Assembly (NCBI GenBank): GCA_005502915.1
Contig: SCMT01000034.1
Location: forward strand, 1-39,784
Direction of reading: 5' to 3'
Length of the DNA stretch: 39,784 bases
Source: Lysobacteraceae bacterium 2PB
Lineage (GTDB): Bacteria > Pseudomonadota > Gammaproteobacteria > Xanthomonadales > Xanthomonadaceae
Shown here: positions 15,546 through 24,362 of the stretch, in pieces
How the letters are laid out: every line of letters begins with the position of its first letter
Position numbering within the stretch: the first letter of the stretch is position 1
The notes under the pieces: generated by a model
What the model was told of the DNA's origin: nothing
Databases searched by the model: none
What the model saw: the letters and a program-made list of their open reading frames with translations, nothing else
Program-made: the position numbers and the translations under genes

Positions 15546-16385
15546 ATGGCCCGCATCATCGCCATCGCCAACCAGAAAGGCGGGGTCGGCAAGACCACGA
15601 CCTCGGTCAACCTCGCCGCCGCGCTGGCGCTGGCTCCCAAGCGCGTGCTGCTGGTCGATCTCGACGCGCAGGGCAATGCGACCATGGGCAGCGGCGTCGA
15701 CAAGCGCGAGCTCGCCGGCTCCACCTGCGACGTGATCCTGGAGGAGATGCACGCGGTCGACGCCGTGGTGCATACGCCCGAAGGCTTCGACCTGCTGCCG
15801 GGCAACATCGACCTGACCGCCGCCGAGATCGAGCTGATGGACGAGCCCGGCCGCGAGCAGCGCCTCAAGCGCGCGCTCGACAGCCTGCGCGACCGCTACG
15901 ACTTCATCATCATCGACTGCCCGCCGGCGCTGTCGCTGCTCACCCTCAACGCGCTGACCGCCGCCGACTCGGTGCTGGTGCCGATGCAGTGCGAGTACTA
16001 CGCGCTGGAAGGCCTGAGCGCGCTGATCGAGACCATCGAGGCGCTGAAGGCCAAGCTCAACCCGGCGCTGGAGATCGAAGGCGTGCTGCGCACCATGTTC
16101 GACGCGCGCAACAACCTCGCCAACGCGGTGTCCGCCGACCTGGAAAAGCACTTCGGCGACAAGGTGTTCACCACCGTGGTGCCGCGCAACGTGCGCCTGG
16201 CCGAAGCGCCCAGCTACGGCCAGAGCATCGTCGGCTACGACCGCGCCTCGCGCGGTGCCATCGCCTACCTCGGCCTGGCGGTGGAAGTGATCCGCCGCCA
16301 GCGCGAGCGCCAGCTGGAGCGTCAACAGGCCGGGACGGCCGCCCACGACAAGTCGTCCGCATCCTCGGAGGAGACGTCCGCATGA
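15546..16385 (+). CDS. parA: Chromosome partitioning ATPase ParA (Soj)
   Basis: Protein of 279 aa of the chromosomal (short, no N-terminal HTH) ParA type. The deviant Walker A motif QKGGVGKTTT (10-19) with Lys11 and Lys16 is intact, followed by LLVDLDAQGNAT and the Walker B segment IIIDCPPALSLL. ATP-bound dimers sit on nucleoid DNA and are released by ParB, which drives origin segregation. The start codon of parB overlaps the stop of parA (ATGA), so the two are translationally coupled. No Shine-Dalgarno sequence is evident ahead of parA. Confidence 0.95.
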   Translation: MARIIAIANQKGGVGKTTTSVNLAAALALAPKRVLLVDLDAQGNATMGSGVDKRELAGSTCDVILEEMHAVDAVVHTPEGFDLLPGNIDLTAAEIELMDEPGREQRLKRALDSLRDRYDFIIIDCPPALSLLTLNALTAADSVLVPMQCEYYALEGLSALIETIEALKAKLNPALEIEGVLRTMFDARNNLANAVSADLEKHFGDKVFTTVVPRNVRLAEAPSYGQSIVGYDRASRGAIAYLGLAVEVIRRQRERQLERQQAGTAAHDKSSASSEETSA

Positions 16386-17290
16386 CGGCAGTGAAAAAGC
16401 GTGGCCTCGGCCGCGGTCTCGAAGCCCTGCTCGGCCCCAAGGCCGCCGCGGAGGCGCCCGCGCTGGAAGCCACGCCCACCGACACCCTGCGCATGCTGCC
16501 GATCGATGCGCTGACCCCCGGCAAGTACCAGCCGCGCCGCGCCATGGACCCGGGCAAGCTCACCGAGCTGGCCGAGTCGATCAAGGCGCAGGGCGTGATC
16601 CAGCCGGTCGTGGTGCGCGAGATCGACCGCGACAAGGGCGGCAAGGTCTACGAGATCATCGCCGGCGAACGCCGCTGGCGCGCCTCGCAGCAGGCCGGCC
16701 TGAGCGAAGTGCCGGTGGTGATCCGCGAGGTCGACGACCGCACCGTGGTCGCGATGGCGCTGATCGAGAACATCCAGCGCGAGGACCTCAACCCGCTGGA
16801 GGAAGCGCAGGCGCTGCAGCGCCTGATCGACGAATTCGACCTCACCCACGCCCAGGCCGCCGAGGCCGTCGGCCGTTCGCGCGCAGCGGTGTCCAACCTG
16901 CTGCGCCTGCTCGAACTGCCGCCGGACATCCGCACCCTGGTCGAGACCCGCGCGCTGGAAATGGGCCATGCCCGCGCCCTGCTGTCGCTGACCCCGCAGG
17001 CCGCGATCGCCCTGGCGCGACAGGCCGCCGAGCACGGCTGGTCGGTGCGCGAGGTCGAGCACCGCGTGCAGCAGCTCAGCGCCGGCCAGATCCCGACCGG
17101 CAACAAGGCCGCCAAGCCGGTGAAGGCCAAGCCGCAGGCCGACATCGTCGCCCTCGAGCGCGACCTGTCCGAATCGCTCGGCACCGTGGTCAACGTCCTG
17201 CACGGCCGCGGCGGCAAGGGCCGCCTGGTCATCCACTACACCGACCTGGAAACGCTGGACGGGGTGCTGGAGCGGTTGAAGGCGCGGTGA
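16382..17290 (+). CDS. parB: Chromosome partitioning protein ParB (Spo0J)
   Basis: Protein of 302 aa. The N-terminus (KKRGLGRGLEALLG) is the ParA-stimulating region. The CTPase/ParB box carries IIAGERRWRAS (93-103), then ENIQREDLNPLEEA and the helix-turn-helix with AQAAEAVGRSRAAVSNLLR, which reads parS; the C-terminus is the dimer domain. ParB loads at parS, spreads as a CTP-dependent clamp and recruits SMC. I searched the window by eye for the conserved 16-bp parS palindrome (TGTTTCACGTGAAACA or close variants) and found none, so the sites lie elsewhere on the chromosome. Confidence 0.95.
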   Translation: MTAVKKRGLGRGLEALLGPKAAAEAPALEATPTDTLRMLPIDALTPGKYQPRRAMDPGKLTELAESIKAQGVIQPVVVREIDRDKGGKVYEIIAGERRWRASQQAGLSEVPVVIREVDDRTVVAMALIENIQREDLNPLEEAQALQRLIDEFDLTHAQAAEAVGRSRAAVSNLLRLLELPPDIRTLVETRALEMGHARALLSLTPQAAIALARQAAEHGWSVREVEHRVQQLSAGQIPTGNKAAKPVKAKPQADIVALERDLSESLGTVVNVLHGRGGKGRLVIHYTDLETLDGVLERLKAR

Positions 17291-17294
17291 GCGT

Positions 17295-17312
17295 GTAGCA
17301 CGTCCGTGCTAC
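17295..17312. promoter_or_regulatory. Palindromic operator GTAGCACG-TC-CGTGCTAC of the toxin-antitoxin operon
   Basis: Perfect eight-base arms around TC, 32 bases upstream of the antitoxin start. Its right end overlaps TACAGT (17310-17315), a likely -10. Ribbon-helix-helix antitoxins of this type repress their own promoters by binding such palindromes, so autoregulation is the natural reading. Confidence 0.6.
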
Positions 17313-17343
17313 AGTCCCGCCTGTCGCCGCGCTGGAGTTCGCC

Positions 17344-17634
17344 ATGCCCACGCCCACCACCACCATTCGCATCCCCGATGAACTCAAGGCCCGGCTGGCC
17401 CGGCTGGCCGAGCTGGAGGGCACGTCCACCCACAGCCTGATCCTCGATGCGATTGCCGAGAAGACGGAAGCGCTGGAACAGCGGCAGTCGTTCTACGCCG
17501 AGGCCGAGGCGCGTTACGCACGCGTCCTCGAGACGGGCAAGGCGATCACTTCGGAAGACATGAACGCCTATCTCGACGCGAGGATCGCGGGCAAGCGCGA
17601 GAAGCGGCCTGCCGCGAAATCCATCGTCGAGTGA
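17344..17634 (+). CDS. Ribbon-helix-helix antitoxin (CopG/ParD-like)
   Basis: Protein of 96 aa. The N-terminus TTTIRIPDELKARLARLAEL fits the ribbon-helix-helix fold: a short beta-strand (TTIRIP) for DNA binding, then two helices, the second in TSTHSLILDAIAEK. The C-terminal half, predicted helical and charged, would wrap the toxin. The toxin gene follows three bases after the stop codon. The perfect palindrome upstream is the expected operator. The antitoxin would neutralise the ParE-like toxin and, with it, repress the operon. Confidence 0.8.
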   Translation: MPTPTTTIRIPDELKARLARLAELEGTSTHSLILDAIAEKTEALEQRQSFYAEAEARYARVLETGKAITSEDMNAYLDARIAGKREKRPAAKSIVE

Positions 17635-17637
17635 CGC

Positions 17638-17934
17638 GTGACCACGATCCGCTATTCGGAGGACGTGATCGATGATTACGAGCGCATCCTCGATCATCTG
17701 CTCCGCCACGATGTCGAGGATGGCCTGGAACGGATCGCCGGGATACGCGCCTGCATCGCCGTGCTCGAGTCCAATCCGCTGATCGGTCGCCGATTGCCTT
17801 CGGGATTGCGGGAACTCGTCATCGGTCGCGGCACGCGTGGCTACCTTGCGCTCTATCGCTACTCCAATGCGCTCGACATGGTGACGATCGTCGCCATCCG
17901 CGCCCAGAAAGAATCCGGATACCCCCCCGCATGA
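17638..17934 (+). CDS. ParE/RelE-family toxin
   Basis: Protein of 98 aa from a GTG start three bases after the antitoxin stop. The order antitoxin-toxin, the size and the sequence pattern fit the ParE/RelE fold: an N-terminal strand and helix (TIRYSEDVIDDYERILDHLL), NPLIGRRLPSGLRELVIGRG in the middle, and YLALYRYSNALDMVTIVAIR at the end, where family members read Y-x-V-x-Y...hxhLxIxH. Members either poison gyrase (ParE) or cut ribosome-bound mRNA (RelE); sequence does not decide between them. The last four bases overlap the start of the GT2 gene (ATGA), which is unusual for a mobile addiction module. Confidence 0.8.
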   Translation: MTTIRYSEDVIDDYERILDHLLRHDVEDGLERIAGIRACIAVLESNPLIGRRLPSGLRELVIGRGTRGYLALYRYSNALDMVTIVAIRAQKESGYPPA

Positions 17935-18653
17935 CCACCCCCCATCTCTCCGTCGTCGTTCCGGTCTTCAACGAACGCGACAACGTCACGCCGCTGGTGA
18001 ACGAGATCGTCGCCGCGCTGCGCGGTCTGGTTGCATTCGAGATCGTCTACGTCGACGACCATTCGCGCGACGACACCCTGGCCGTGCTGCAGGCCCTGAA
18101 GGCGAGCGTGCCGGAGCTGCGCGTGCTGCACCACGTGAACCAGAGCGGGCAGAGCACCGCGGTGCGTACCGGCGTGAAGGCCGCGCGCGGTACGTGGATC
18201 GCCACGCTCGACGGCGACGGGCAGAACGACCCGGCCGACATCCCCAAGCTGCTCGCCAAGCGCGACGAATCCCCCGCCGACGTGAAGCTGTTCGCCGGCT
18301 GGCGCGTCAACCGCAAGGACACCGGCAGCAAGCGCTGGGCTTCGAAGATCGCCAACGGCATCCGCAGCCGCATGCTGCGCGATTCGACGCCCGACACCGG
18401 CTGCGGCATCAAGCTCTTCGAGCGCGAGGCCTTCCTCGACCTGCCGTATTTCGACCACATGCATCGCTACCTGCCCGCGCTGATGCAGCGCGCGGGCTGG
18501 AAGACGGTCAGCGTGCCGGTGAACCACCGCCATCGCGCCAGCGGCGTGTCCAAGTACAACAACCTCAACCGCGCCCTGGTCGGCCTGCGCGACCTGCGCG
18601 GCGTGGCCTGGCTGATCGTGCGCAGCAAGCGCACCGCGGTCGAGGAGGTCTGA
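17931..18653 (+). CDS. GT2-family glycosyltransferase (polyprenyl-phosphate sugar transferase type)
   Basis: Protein of 240 aa, a GT-A fold with the nucleotide-binding start LSVVVPVFNERDNV, YVDDHSRDDT, and the metal-binding ATLDGDGQNDP. The middle TPDTGCGIKLFEREAFLDLP and the end VNHRHRASGVSKYNNLNRAL are typical of dolichol/undecaprenyl-phosphate mannosyl- or glucosyltransferase-like enzymes. There is no C-terminal membrane domain; the gene that follows (LAB_N) supplies a membrane protein instead. Together they would attach a sugar to a polyprenyl carrier for later use in lipid A or envelope glycan modification. The start overlaps the stop of the toxin gene. Confidence 0.85.
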   Translation: MTTPHLSVVVPVFNERDNVTPLVNEIVAALRGLVAFEIVYVDDHSRDDTLAVLQALKASVPELRVLHHVNQSGQSTAVRTGVKAARGTWIATLDGDGQNDPADIPKLLAKRDESPADVKLFAGWRVNRKDTGSKRWASKIANGIRSRMLRDSTPDTGCGIKLFEREAFLDLPYFDHMHRYLPALMQRAGWKTVSVPVNHRHRASGVSKYNNLNRALVGLRDLRGVAWLIVRSKRTAVEEV

Positions 18654-18655
18654 GC

Positions 18656-18991
18656 ATGGACGTCATGAACACGCCGATCGCGTGGCTGGAGTGGACCGGC
18701 ATCCACATGAGCCCGTGGAAGCTGATCGGCCTGACCGGCGCGCTGATGTTCGGCTGCCGCTGGGTGGTGCAGTTCATCGCCAGCAAGCGCGCCGGCAAGC
18801 CGGTGATCCCGCGCCTGTTCTGGTACATGAGCATCGTCGGCAGCCTGATGACGCTCAGCTACTTCATCTTCTCCTCGAAGCAGGACTCGGTCGGCATCCT
18901 GCAGAACCTCTTCCCCGCCTTCACCGCCTGCTACAGCCTGTATCTCGACATCAGGCATCGCGGCTGGGATCGCGACCGCAACACGCACTGA
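18656..18991 (+). CDS. LAB_N-domain membrane protein (lipid-A-disaccharide synthase N-terminal domain-like)
   Basis: Protein of 111 aa with three predicted membrane segments (about 20-37, 53-72 and 80-97). Conserved features are the MFGCRWVVQFIASKR, PVIPRLFWYMSIVGSLMTL and YLDIRHRGWD stretches typical of the LAB_N domain (Pfam PF07578). Stand-alone LAB_N proteins commonly sit beside GT2 glycosyltransferases, as here, with two bases between the genes and a GAGGAGG site for this start. The domain has no demonstrated catalytic role of its own; it probably anchors or assists the GT2 partner at the inner membrane. Confidence 0.85.
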   Translation: MDVMNTPIAWLEWTGIHMSPWKLIGLTGALMFGCRWVVQFIASKRAGKPVIPRLFWYMSIVGSLMTLSYFIFSSKQDSVGILQNLFPAFTACYSLYLDIRHRGWDRDRNTH

Positions 18992-19004
18992 GGCGGCCGG
19001 ACGG

Positions 19005-20327
19005 TCATCTCGTCCGCGCCGTGCCGCGCAGTCCCGCGTACACCAGCACCAGCGCACCCAGCGCAATGCCGATCGCCGCCCATTCGTCGGGCTTGAGCGT
19101 GGTGACGATGGCGAGCATCGCCAGCAGCGAGATCGCGGGGATCAGCGGGCCGCCGGGCAGCGCGAAGGGCGTGGCCTCGGCATCGCGCAGGCCGATGTGC
19201 TGCGCGCGCCACGCGGCAACGCTGACGAAGGCGTACATCAGGCAGATCGCGCCGCCGGAGATCAGCGCCAGCTTGTCGAAGCTGCCGCCGAGCGCGAGCA
19301 GCCAGGCCGGGATCGCATGCGCGGCCAGCGCGAACAGCGGCACGCGGTGCGTCTCCGTGACGCGGCCGAAGGCGCGCGGCAGGTAGCCGTCGCGGCCCAG
19401 CGCGAACACCAGGCGCGAGGTGCCCATCAGGTTGCCCATCAGGAAGCCGGTCATCGACACGCAGGCGGTGGCGAGCAGCAGCACGCGGCCGGGTTCCCAC
19501 AGTTTCGCGGCGGTGTCGGCGATCGGCACCGGGCTGTTCGCCAGCGCCGGGCCGAGCAGGCCCTGGCCGACGATCTGCAGGCCCAGGTACAGCAGCACCA
19601 CCAGCAGGATCGCCGCCAGGGTCGCGCGCGGCACGTTGCGCGAGGGGTCGCGCAGCTCGCCCGACGGCACCAGCGCGGTCTCCATGCCCGAGTAGGCGAA
19701 CATCACCAGCACCATCGAGGCGCCGAGCGCGGACACCGAGGGCACGTCGCCTAAGGAAAAGCTCACCTGCGACCAGTCGACGAACCAGATGCCCACCGCC
19801 GCGAGCAGGAACAGCGGCGCGAGTTTCAGCGTGGCCAGCACCGCGATGGCGCGCGCGCCGAGCTTCACGCCGAAGGCATTCAGTGCGAACAGCAGCGCGT
19901 ACACCCCGGTGAGCAGCAGCGCGCGTTCGGTCTTGCCGGCGAGGGCCGGCACCAGCGTCGCCACCTGCTCGGACAGCGCGGCGGCGACGCCGGCGCTGGA
20001 GGCGATGTTGCTGATCCACATCAGCGCGCCGGCGATGAAGCCGGCGAACGAACCGAACACGGTGGTGAGGTAGGTGTACGGCCCGCCGGTGGCGCGCACG
20101 CGGCTGCCGATGGCGGAGAAGCACAGCGCGACCGGGATGATGGCCAGCGCACCGGCGAGGATCGCCAGCGGCGCGGCCATGCCCATCTGCCCGCCCAGCG
20201 CCGAGGGCATGCGGAAGATGCCGCCGCCGATGATCACGTTGATGACCGCGGCGGTCAGCGCGAAGGTGCCGACGGCGCGGATCAGCGCGGCGTCGCCTTC
20301 CAGCGGCCGGGAGGACGGGTTCGACAT
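19005..20327 (-). CDS. APC-family amino acid permease
   Basis: Protein of 440 aa with about 12 predicted membrane helices. The first helix contains the family hallmark VINVIIGGGIFRMPSALGG, where the unwound GG(G)IF loop binds the amino-acid backbone. SYSGMET-like AYSGMETALVPSGELRDP in helix 6 and FGRVTETHRVPLFAL later in the chain are also typical. It would move amino acids or polyamines across the inner membrane by proton coupling or exchange; substrate is not readable. The ATG at 20327 is preferred because the open frame upstream is Arg-rich without domain character. It is divergent from the M20 gene. Confidence 0.85.
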   Translation of the reverse strand: MSNPSSRPLEGDAALIRAVGTFALTAAVINVIIGGGIFRMPSALGGQMGMAAPLAILAGALAIIPVALCFSAIGSRVRATGGPYTYLTTVFGSFAGFIAGALMWISNIASSAGVAAALSEQVATLVPALAGKTERALLLTGVYALLFALNAFGVKLGARAIAVLATLKLAPLFLLAAVGIWFVDWSQVSFSLGDVPSVSALGASMVLVMFAYSGMETALVPSGELRDPSRNVPRATLAAILLVVLLYLGLQIVGQGLLGPALANSPVPIADTAAKLWEPGRVLLLATACVSMTGFLMGNLMGTSRLVFALGRDGYLPRAFGRVTETHRVPLFALAAHAIPAWLLALGGSFDKLALISGGAICLMYAFVSVAAWRAQHIGLRDAEATPFALPGGPLIPAISLLAMLAIVTTLKPDEWAAIGIALGALVLVYAGLRGTARTR

Positions 20328-20523
20328 GGGTGGGTCCCGATGGATGCGAAAGGCCGCAGACTCGCATGCATGCCGTCGTTTGACGAGCCGTCCGGCGGCC
20401 TCTTCCGACGCGACGGGCCATGCCGGTTCGGGCGACTCGTGGAGAACCATGACGGGTGCCCGGTTCGCCGGAGGCGCAGCGACGCGATGGGGTAGCATCG
20501 GCGGATCACCCCGGAGGCCCCGC

Positions 20524-21861
20524 ATGCGCACGCTCCTGCCCGCTTCGATCCCGACCGCCACGCCCCTCGCCGCCGCGCTCGTCGCGCTGCTGTCCGCCTC
20601 TTCCGCATTCGCCGCCGATGGCGCGCGTCCCGAGGTCGATGCGCAGGCGCAGCGCCTGCAGCCGAAGGTGCTGGCCTGGCGCCGCGACATCCACCAGCAT
20701 CCCGAGCTGGGCAATCGCGAGGTGCGCACCTCGAAGCTGGTCGCCGATCACCTGCGCCGGCTCGGCATGGAGGTGAAGACCGGCATCGCCACCACCGGCG
20801 TGGTCGCGGTGCTCAAGGGCGGCAAGCCCGGCCCGCGCATCGCGCTGCGCGCCGACATGGACGCGCTGCCGGTGACCGAACGCAGCGGCCTGCCGTTCGC
20901 CTCGAAGGCCACCGCGACCTTCCGCGGCGAGACCGTCGGCGTGATGCACGCCTGCGGCCACGACGCGCACACCTCCATCCTGATGGGCGTGGCCGAGGCG
21001 CTGGCGGCGATGAAGGCCGACCTGCCCGGCGAGATCCTGTTCGTGTTCCAGCCCGCCGAGGAAGGCCCGCCGGACGGCGAGGAAGGCGGTGCCGAGGAAA
21101 TGCTCAAGCAGGGCATCTTCCGCGACTTCAAGCCGGAGGCCGTGTTCGGCCTGCACGTGTTCAGCACGCTCAACGCCGGCAAGGTCGGCTATCGCAGCGG
21201 CCCGACCATGGCCGCCTCCGACCGTTTCAACATCGTGATCAAGGGCCGGCAGACCCACGGCTCGCGGCCGTGGGGCGGCGTCGACCCGATCGTCGCCGCG
21301 GCCGACGTGATCGGCACCGCGCAGACGATCGTGTCGCGCCGTCAGAACATCTCGAAGCAGCCGGTGGTCGTCAGCTTCGGCGCGATCAAGGGCGGTATCC
21401 GCTACAACATCATCCCGGACCAGGTCGAACTGATCGGCACCATCCGCACCTTCGACGAAGGCATGCGCCAGGCCGTGTTCAAGGACCTGGTGAACGTCGC
21501 CGAGCACGTGTCTGCCGCGCACGGCGCCACCGCCGTCGCCCAGGTGCCGGACACCAAGGGCAACCCGGTCACCGTCAACGACCCCGCGCTCACCGCGAAG
21601 ATGGTGCCCAGCCTCCAGCGCGCCGCAGGCGCAGGCAACGTCGTCGAGATGGACCTCAACATGGGCGCAGAGGATTTCTCGTTCTACGCCCGCGAAGTCC
21701 CCGGTTTCTTCTTCTTCGTCGGCGCCACCCCGCAGGGCCAGGACCCGGTGAAGGCGCCGTCGAACCATTCGCCGGAATTCTTCCTCGACGAATCCGCGCT
21801 CGACGTCGGTTTCCGCTCGATGCTGCAGGTGACGCTGGATTACCTGCACGGCCGCGCGTAA
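20524..21861 (+). CDS. Secreted M20-family amidohydrolase (hippurate hydrolase/N-acyl amino acid amidohydrolase type)
   Basis: Protein of 445 aa with a signal peptide (hydrophobic core followed by SSAFAADG). The two-zinc site is readable: ALRADMDALPV, VMHACGHDAHTS, FQPAEEGPP and NMGAEDFSFYA. The lid-domain RQTHGSRPW and the closing SNHSPEFFLDE, which brings the C-terminal His, are also present. Members remove acyl groups from N-acyl amino acids or indole conjugates. With a signal peptide this one acts in the periplasm or outside the cell. GGAGG six bases ahead of the ATG supports the start. Confidence 0.9.
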   Translation: MRTLLPASIPTATPLAAALVALLSASSAFAADGARPEVDAQAQRLQPKVLAWRRDIHQHPELGNREVRTSKLVADHLRRLGMEVKTGIATTGVVAVLKGGKPGPRIALRADMDALPVTERSGLPFASKATATFRGETVGVMHACGHDAHTSILMGVAEALAAMKADLPGEILFVFQPAEEGPPDGEEGGAEEMLKQGIFRDFKPEAVFGLHVFSTLNAGKVGYRSGPTMAASDRFNIVIKGRQTHGSRPWGGVDPIVAAADVIGTAQTIVSRRQNISKQPVVVSFGAIKGGIRYNIIPDQVELIGTIRTFDEGMRQAVFKDLVNVAEHVSAAHGATAVAQVPDTKGNPVTVNDPALTAKMVPSLQRAAGAGNVVEMDLNMGAEDFSFYAREVPGFFFFVGATPQGQDPVKAPSNHSPEFFLDESALDVGFRSMLQVTLDYLHGRA

Positions 21862-21894
21862 GTCCCCGTCCCGCGCCGACCGCCATCGCCTGCG

Positions 21895-21923
21895 ATCCCC
21901 GCCTGTCCCGGACAGGCGGGGAT
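21895..21923. terminator. Perfect 14-bp palindromic hairpin after the M20 gene
   Basis: ATCCCCGCCTGTCC and GGACAGGCGGGGAT flank a single C, 34 bases after the amidohydrolase stop codon. No T-run follows, but such a stable hairpin in the gap between two genes of one strand probably ends or protects the upstream mRNA. Confidence 0.55.
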
Positions 21924-22032
21924 TGCCGCGCTTGTACCCGCGCATCCCGCCGGTCACATTCTCCCCGCCCCTGCGTCCTGATCCCTGAAGCCGGTCGACA
22001 TCGCCGGCGAACCCCAGCACCGGAAGTCCCAC

Positions 22033-23538
22033 ATGTCCAGATTCCTCCTCTTGTCCGCCCTGGCGCTCGCGCTCGCCGGCTGCGGCGGCGGCGCCACCCA
22101 GACCGCCCCGACCCTCCGCACCGACGCGAACGGCGACCTGCGCTACGGCCAACTGCGCTTCAAGCCCTGTTCCCTCGGCGACGAGGGCACGGCCGCGATC
22201 GAGGCGCAGTGCGCCACCCTGCAGGCCCCCGAAAACCACGATGCGCCGAAGGGACGCACCATCGATCTCGCCGTCGCGCTGATCCCGGCGAAGAACGCCA
22301 CCCAGCCCGACCCGCTGGTCATCCTCGCCGGCGGCCCGGGCCAGGCGATCCTCGATGCCTATCCCGGGCTGCACGACGCGCTGGAAGACGTGCGCCGCAG
22401 CCGCAACATCCTGCTGATGGATGCGCGCGGTACCGGCGGCTCGCACCTGCTGCAGTGCCACGAGCTGGGCGAGCTGATGGACGGCAGTGCCACCGAACCC
22501 GACGCCGCGCAGATGCGCGACCTGGCCGCGCGCTGCCGCGACCGCCTGGCGAAGACCTCGGACCTGCGTTTCTACACGACCACCGACCACATCCGCGACC
22601 TCGACCTGCTGCGCAGGACGGTCGGCGTGGACCAGTTCAACCTCGTCGGCATTTCCTACGGCACCCGCGTCGCGCAGCAGTTCGCCAAGCGCTATCCGGC
22701 GCACACCCGCACGGTCACGCTCGATTCGATCGCGCCGAACACGCTGGTCCTGGGCCAGGAGCACGCGCGCAACCTCGATGCGGCGCTGAAGCAGCAGTTC
22801 GCGCGCTGCGTCGCCGACCCGGCGTGCAAGCGCAACATCGGCGATCCGGCGACGATGCTGGCCACGGTCCGCGCCACGCTGCAGGCCGGCGGCATCGCCC
22901 CGGTGCGCTACCGCGACCCGACCAGCGGCGAATGGCGCCAGGAAGCGCCGGCCTTCGGGCATCTGAGCGCGTTGCTTCGCTTCTATGCCTATCGCCCGGA
23001 GTCGGCATCGATGCTCCCGCTGGTGCTGCACGATGCCTCGAAGGGCCGCTACGAGCCGCTGCTGTCGCAGGCCCGCTCGCTGGCCGGCGATCTGGGCGAT
23101 TCGATGGCGCTGGGCATGCACCTGTCGGTCAGCTGCACCGAAGACCCGGAGATCCGCATCGATCCGGCCGACAAGGACACCATCCTCGGCACATCGATGG
23201 CCGAATTCCTGCAGGCGCAGTGCGCCGCCTGGCCGAAGGGTGCGCGCCCGGCGGATTTCCGCAAGCCCCTCTCGGGCAATGTGCCGGTGCTGGCGATCAG
23301 CGGCGAATTCGACCCGGTCACGCCGCCGCGCTACGGCGACGAGGTGGTGAAGACCCTGCCCAACGGCCGCCATCTCGTCCTGCCCGGACAGGGCCACAGC
23401 GTGCTCACCACCGGCTGCATGCCGAAGCTGTTCGCGCAATTCGTCGAGAAGGCCGATGCGAAGGCGCTCGACGCCGGCTGCCTCAAGCGCCTGAAGGCTT
23501 CGCCGCCGTTCGCGGGCTACTACGGCTGGGAGCCCTGA
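22033..23538 (+). CDS. S33/TAP-type alpha/beta hydrolase lipoprotein (tripeptidyl aminopeptidase-like)
   Basis: Protein of 501 aa. The signal peptide ends in LALAGC, so it is a lipoprotein. The catalytic triad is readable: Ser208 in VGISYGTRVA, Asp427 in SGEFDPVTPP and His455 in GQGHSV. The first part carries VILAGGPGQAI (oxyanion region) and DARGTGGSHLLQC. The C-terminal third matches the TAP-like domain of proline iminopeptidase and tripeptidyl aminopeptidase relatives, which remove short peptides from N-termini. Four further cysteines around 255-263 and at the end could form disulphides in the periplasm. GGAAG lies ahead of the ATG. Confidence 0.85.
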   Translation: MSRFLLLSALALALAGCGGGATQTAPTLRTDANGDLRYGQLRFKPCSLGDEGTAAIEAQCATLQAPENHDAPKGRTIDLAVALIPAKNATQPDPLVILAGGPGQAILDAYPGLHDALEDVRRSRNILLMDARGTGGSHLLQCHELGELMDGSATEPDAAQMRDLAARCRDRLAKTSDLRFYTTTDHIRDLDLLRRTVGVDQFNLVGISYGTRVAQQFAKRYPAHTRTVTLDSIAPNTLVLGQEHARNLDAALKQQFARCVADPACKRNIGDPATMLATVRATLQAGGIAPVRYRDPTSGEWRQEAPAFGHLSALLRFYAYRPESASMLPLVLHDASKGRYEPLLSQARSLAGDLGDSMALGMHLSVSCTEDPEIRIDPADKDTILGTSMAEFLQAQCAAWPKGARPADFRKPLSGNVPVLAISGEFDPVTPPRYGDEVVKTLPNGRHLVLPGQGHSVLTTGCMPKLFAQFVEKADAKALDAGCLKRLKASPPFAGYYGWEP

Positions 23539-23615
23539 TCACCCGCTCGCCCGGCGTCCGGAACCCATTCAACCGAGCCGCGCCACATCGCGCGGTTCAA
23601 CCAAGAGTCTTCCCC

Positions 23616-24358
<743 letters not shown>

Positions 24359-24362
<4 letters not shown>

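Noticed and set aside
15430-17343. Search for parS sites around parAB
   Set aside because: No match to TGTTTCACGTGAAACA or a close variant was seen. CACGTG occurs elsewhere only inside unrelated sequence.
20506-23439. A 977-codon open frame on the minus strand, and other very long antisense frames (2943-4928, 28185-31019, 8834-10807)
   Set aside because: They lie opposite genes with clear catalytic motifs. Their translations are Arg/His/Gly/Ala-rich with no domain pattern, as expected of the complementary frame in GC-rich coding DNA.
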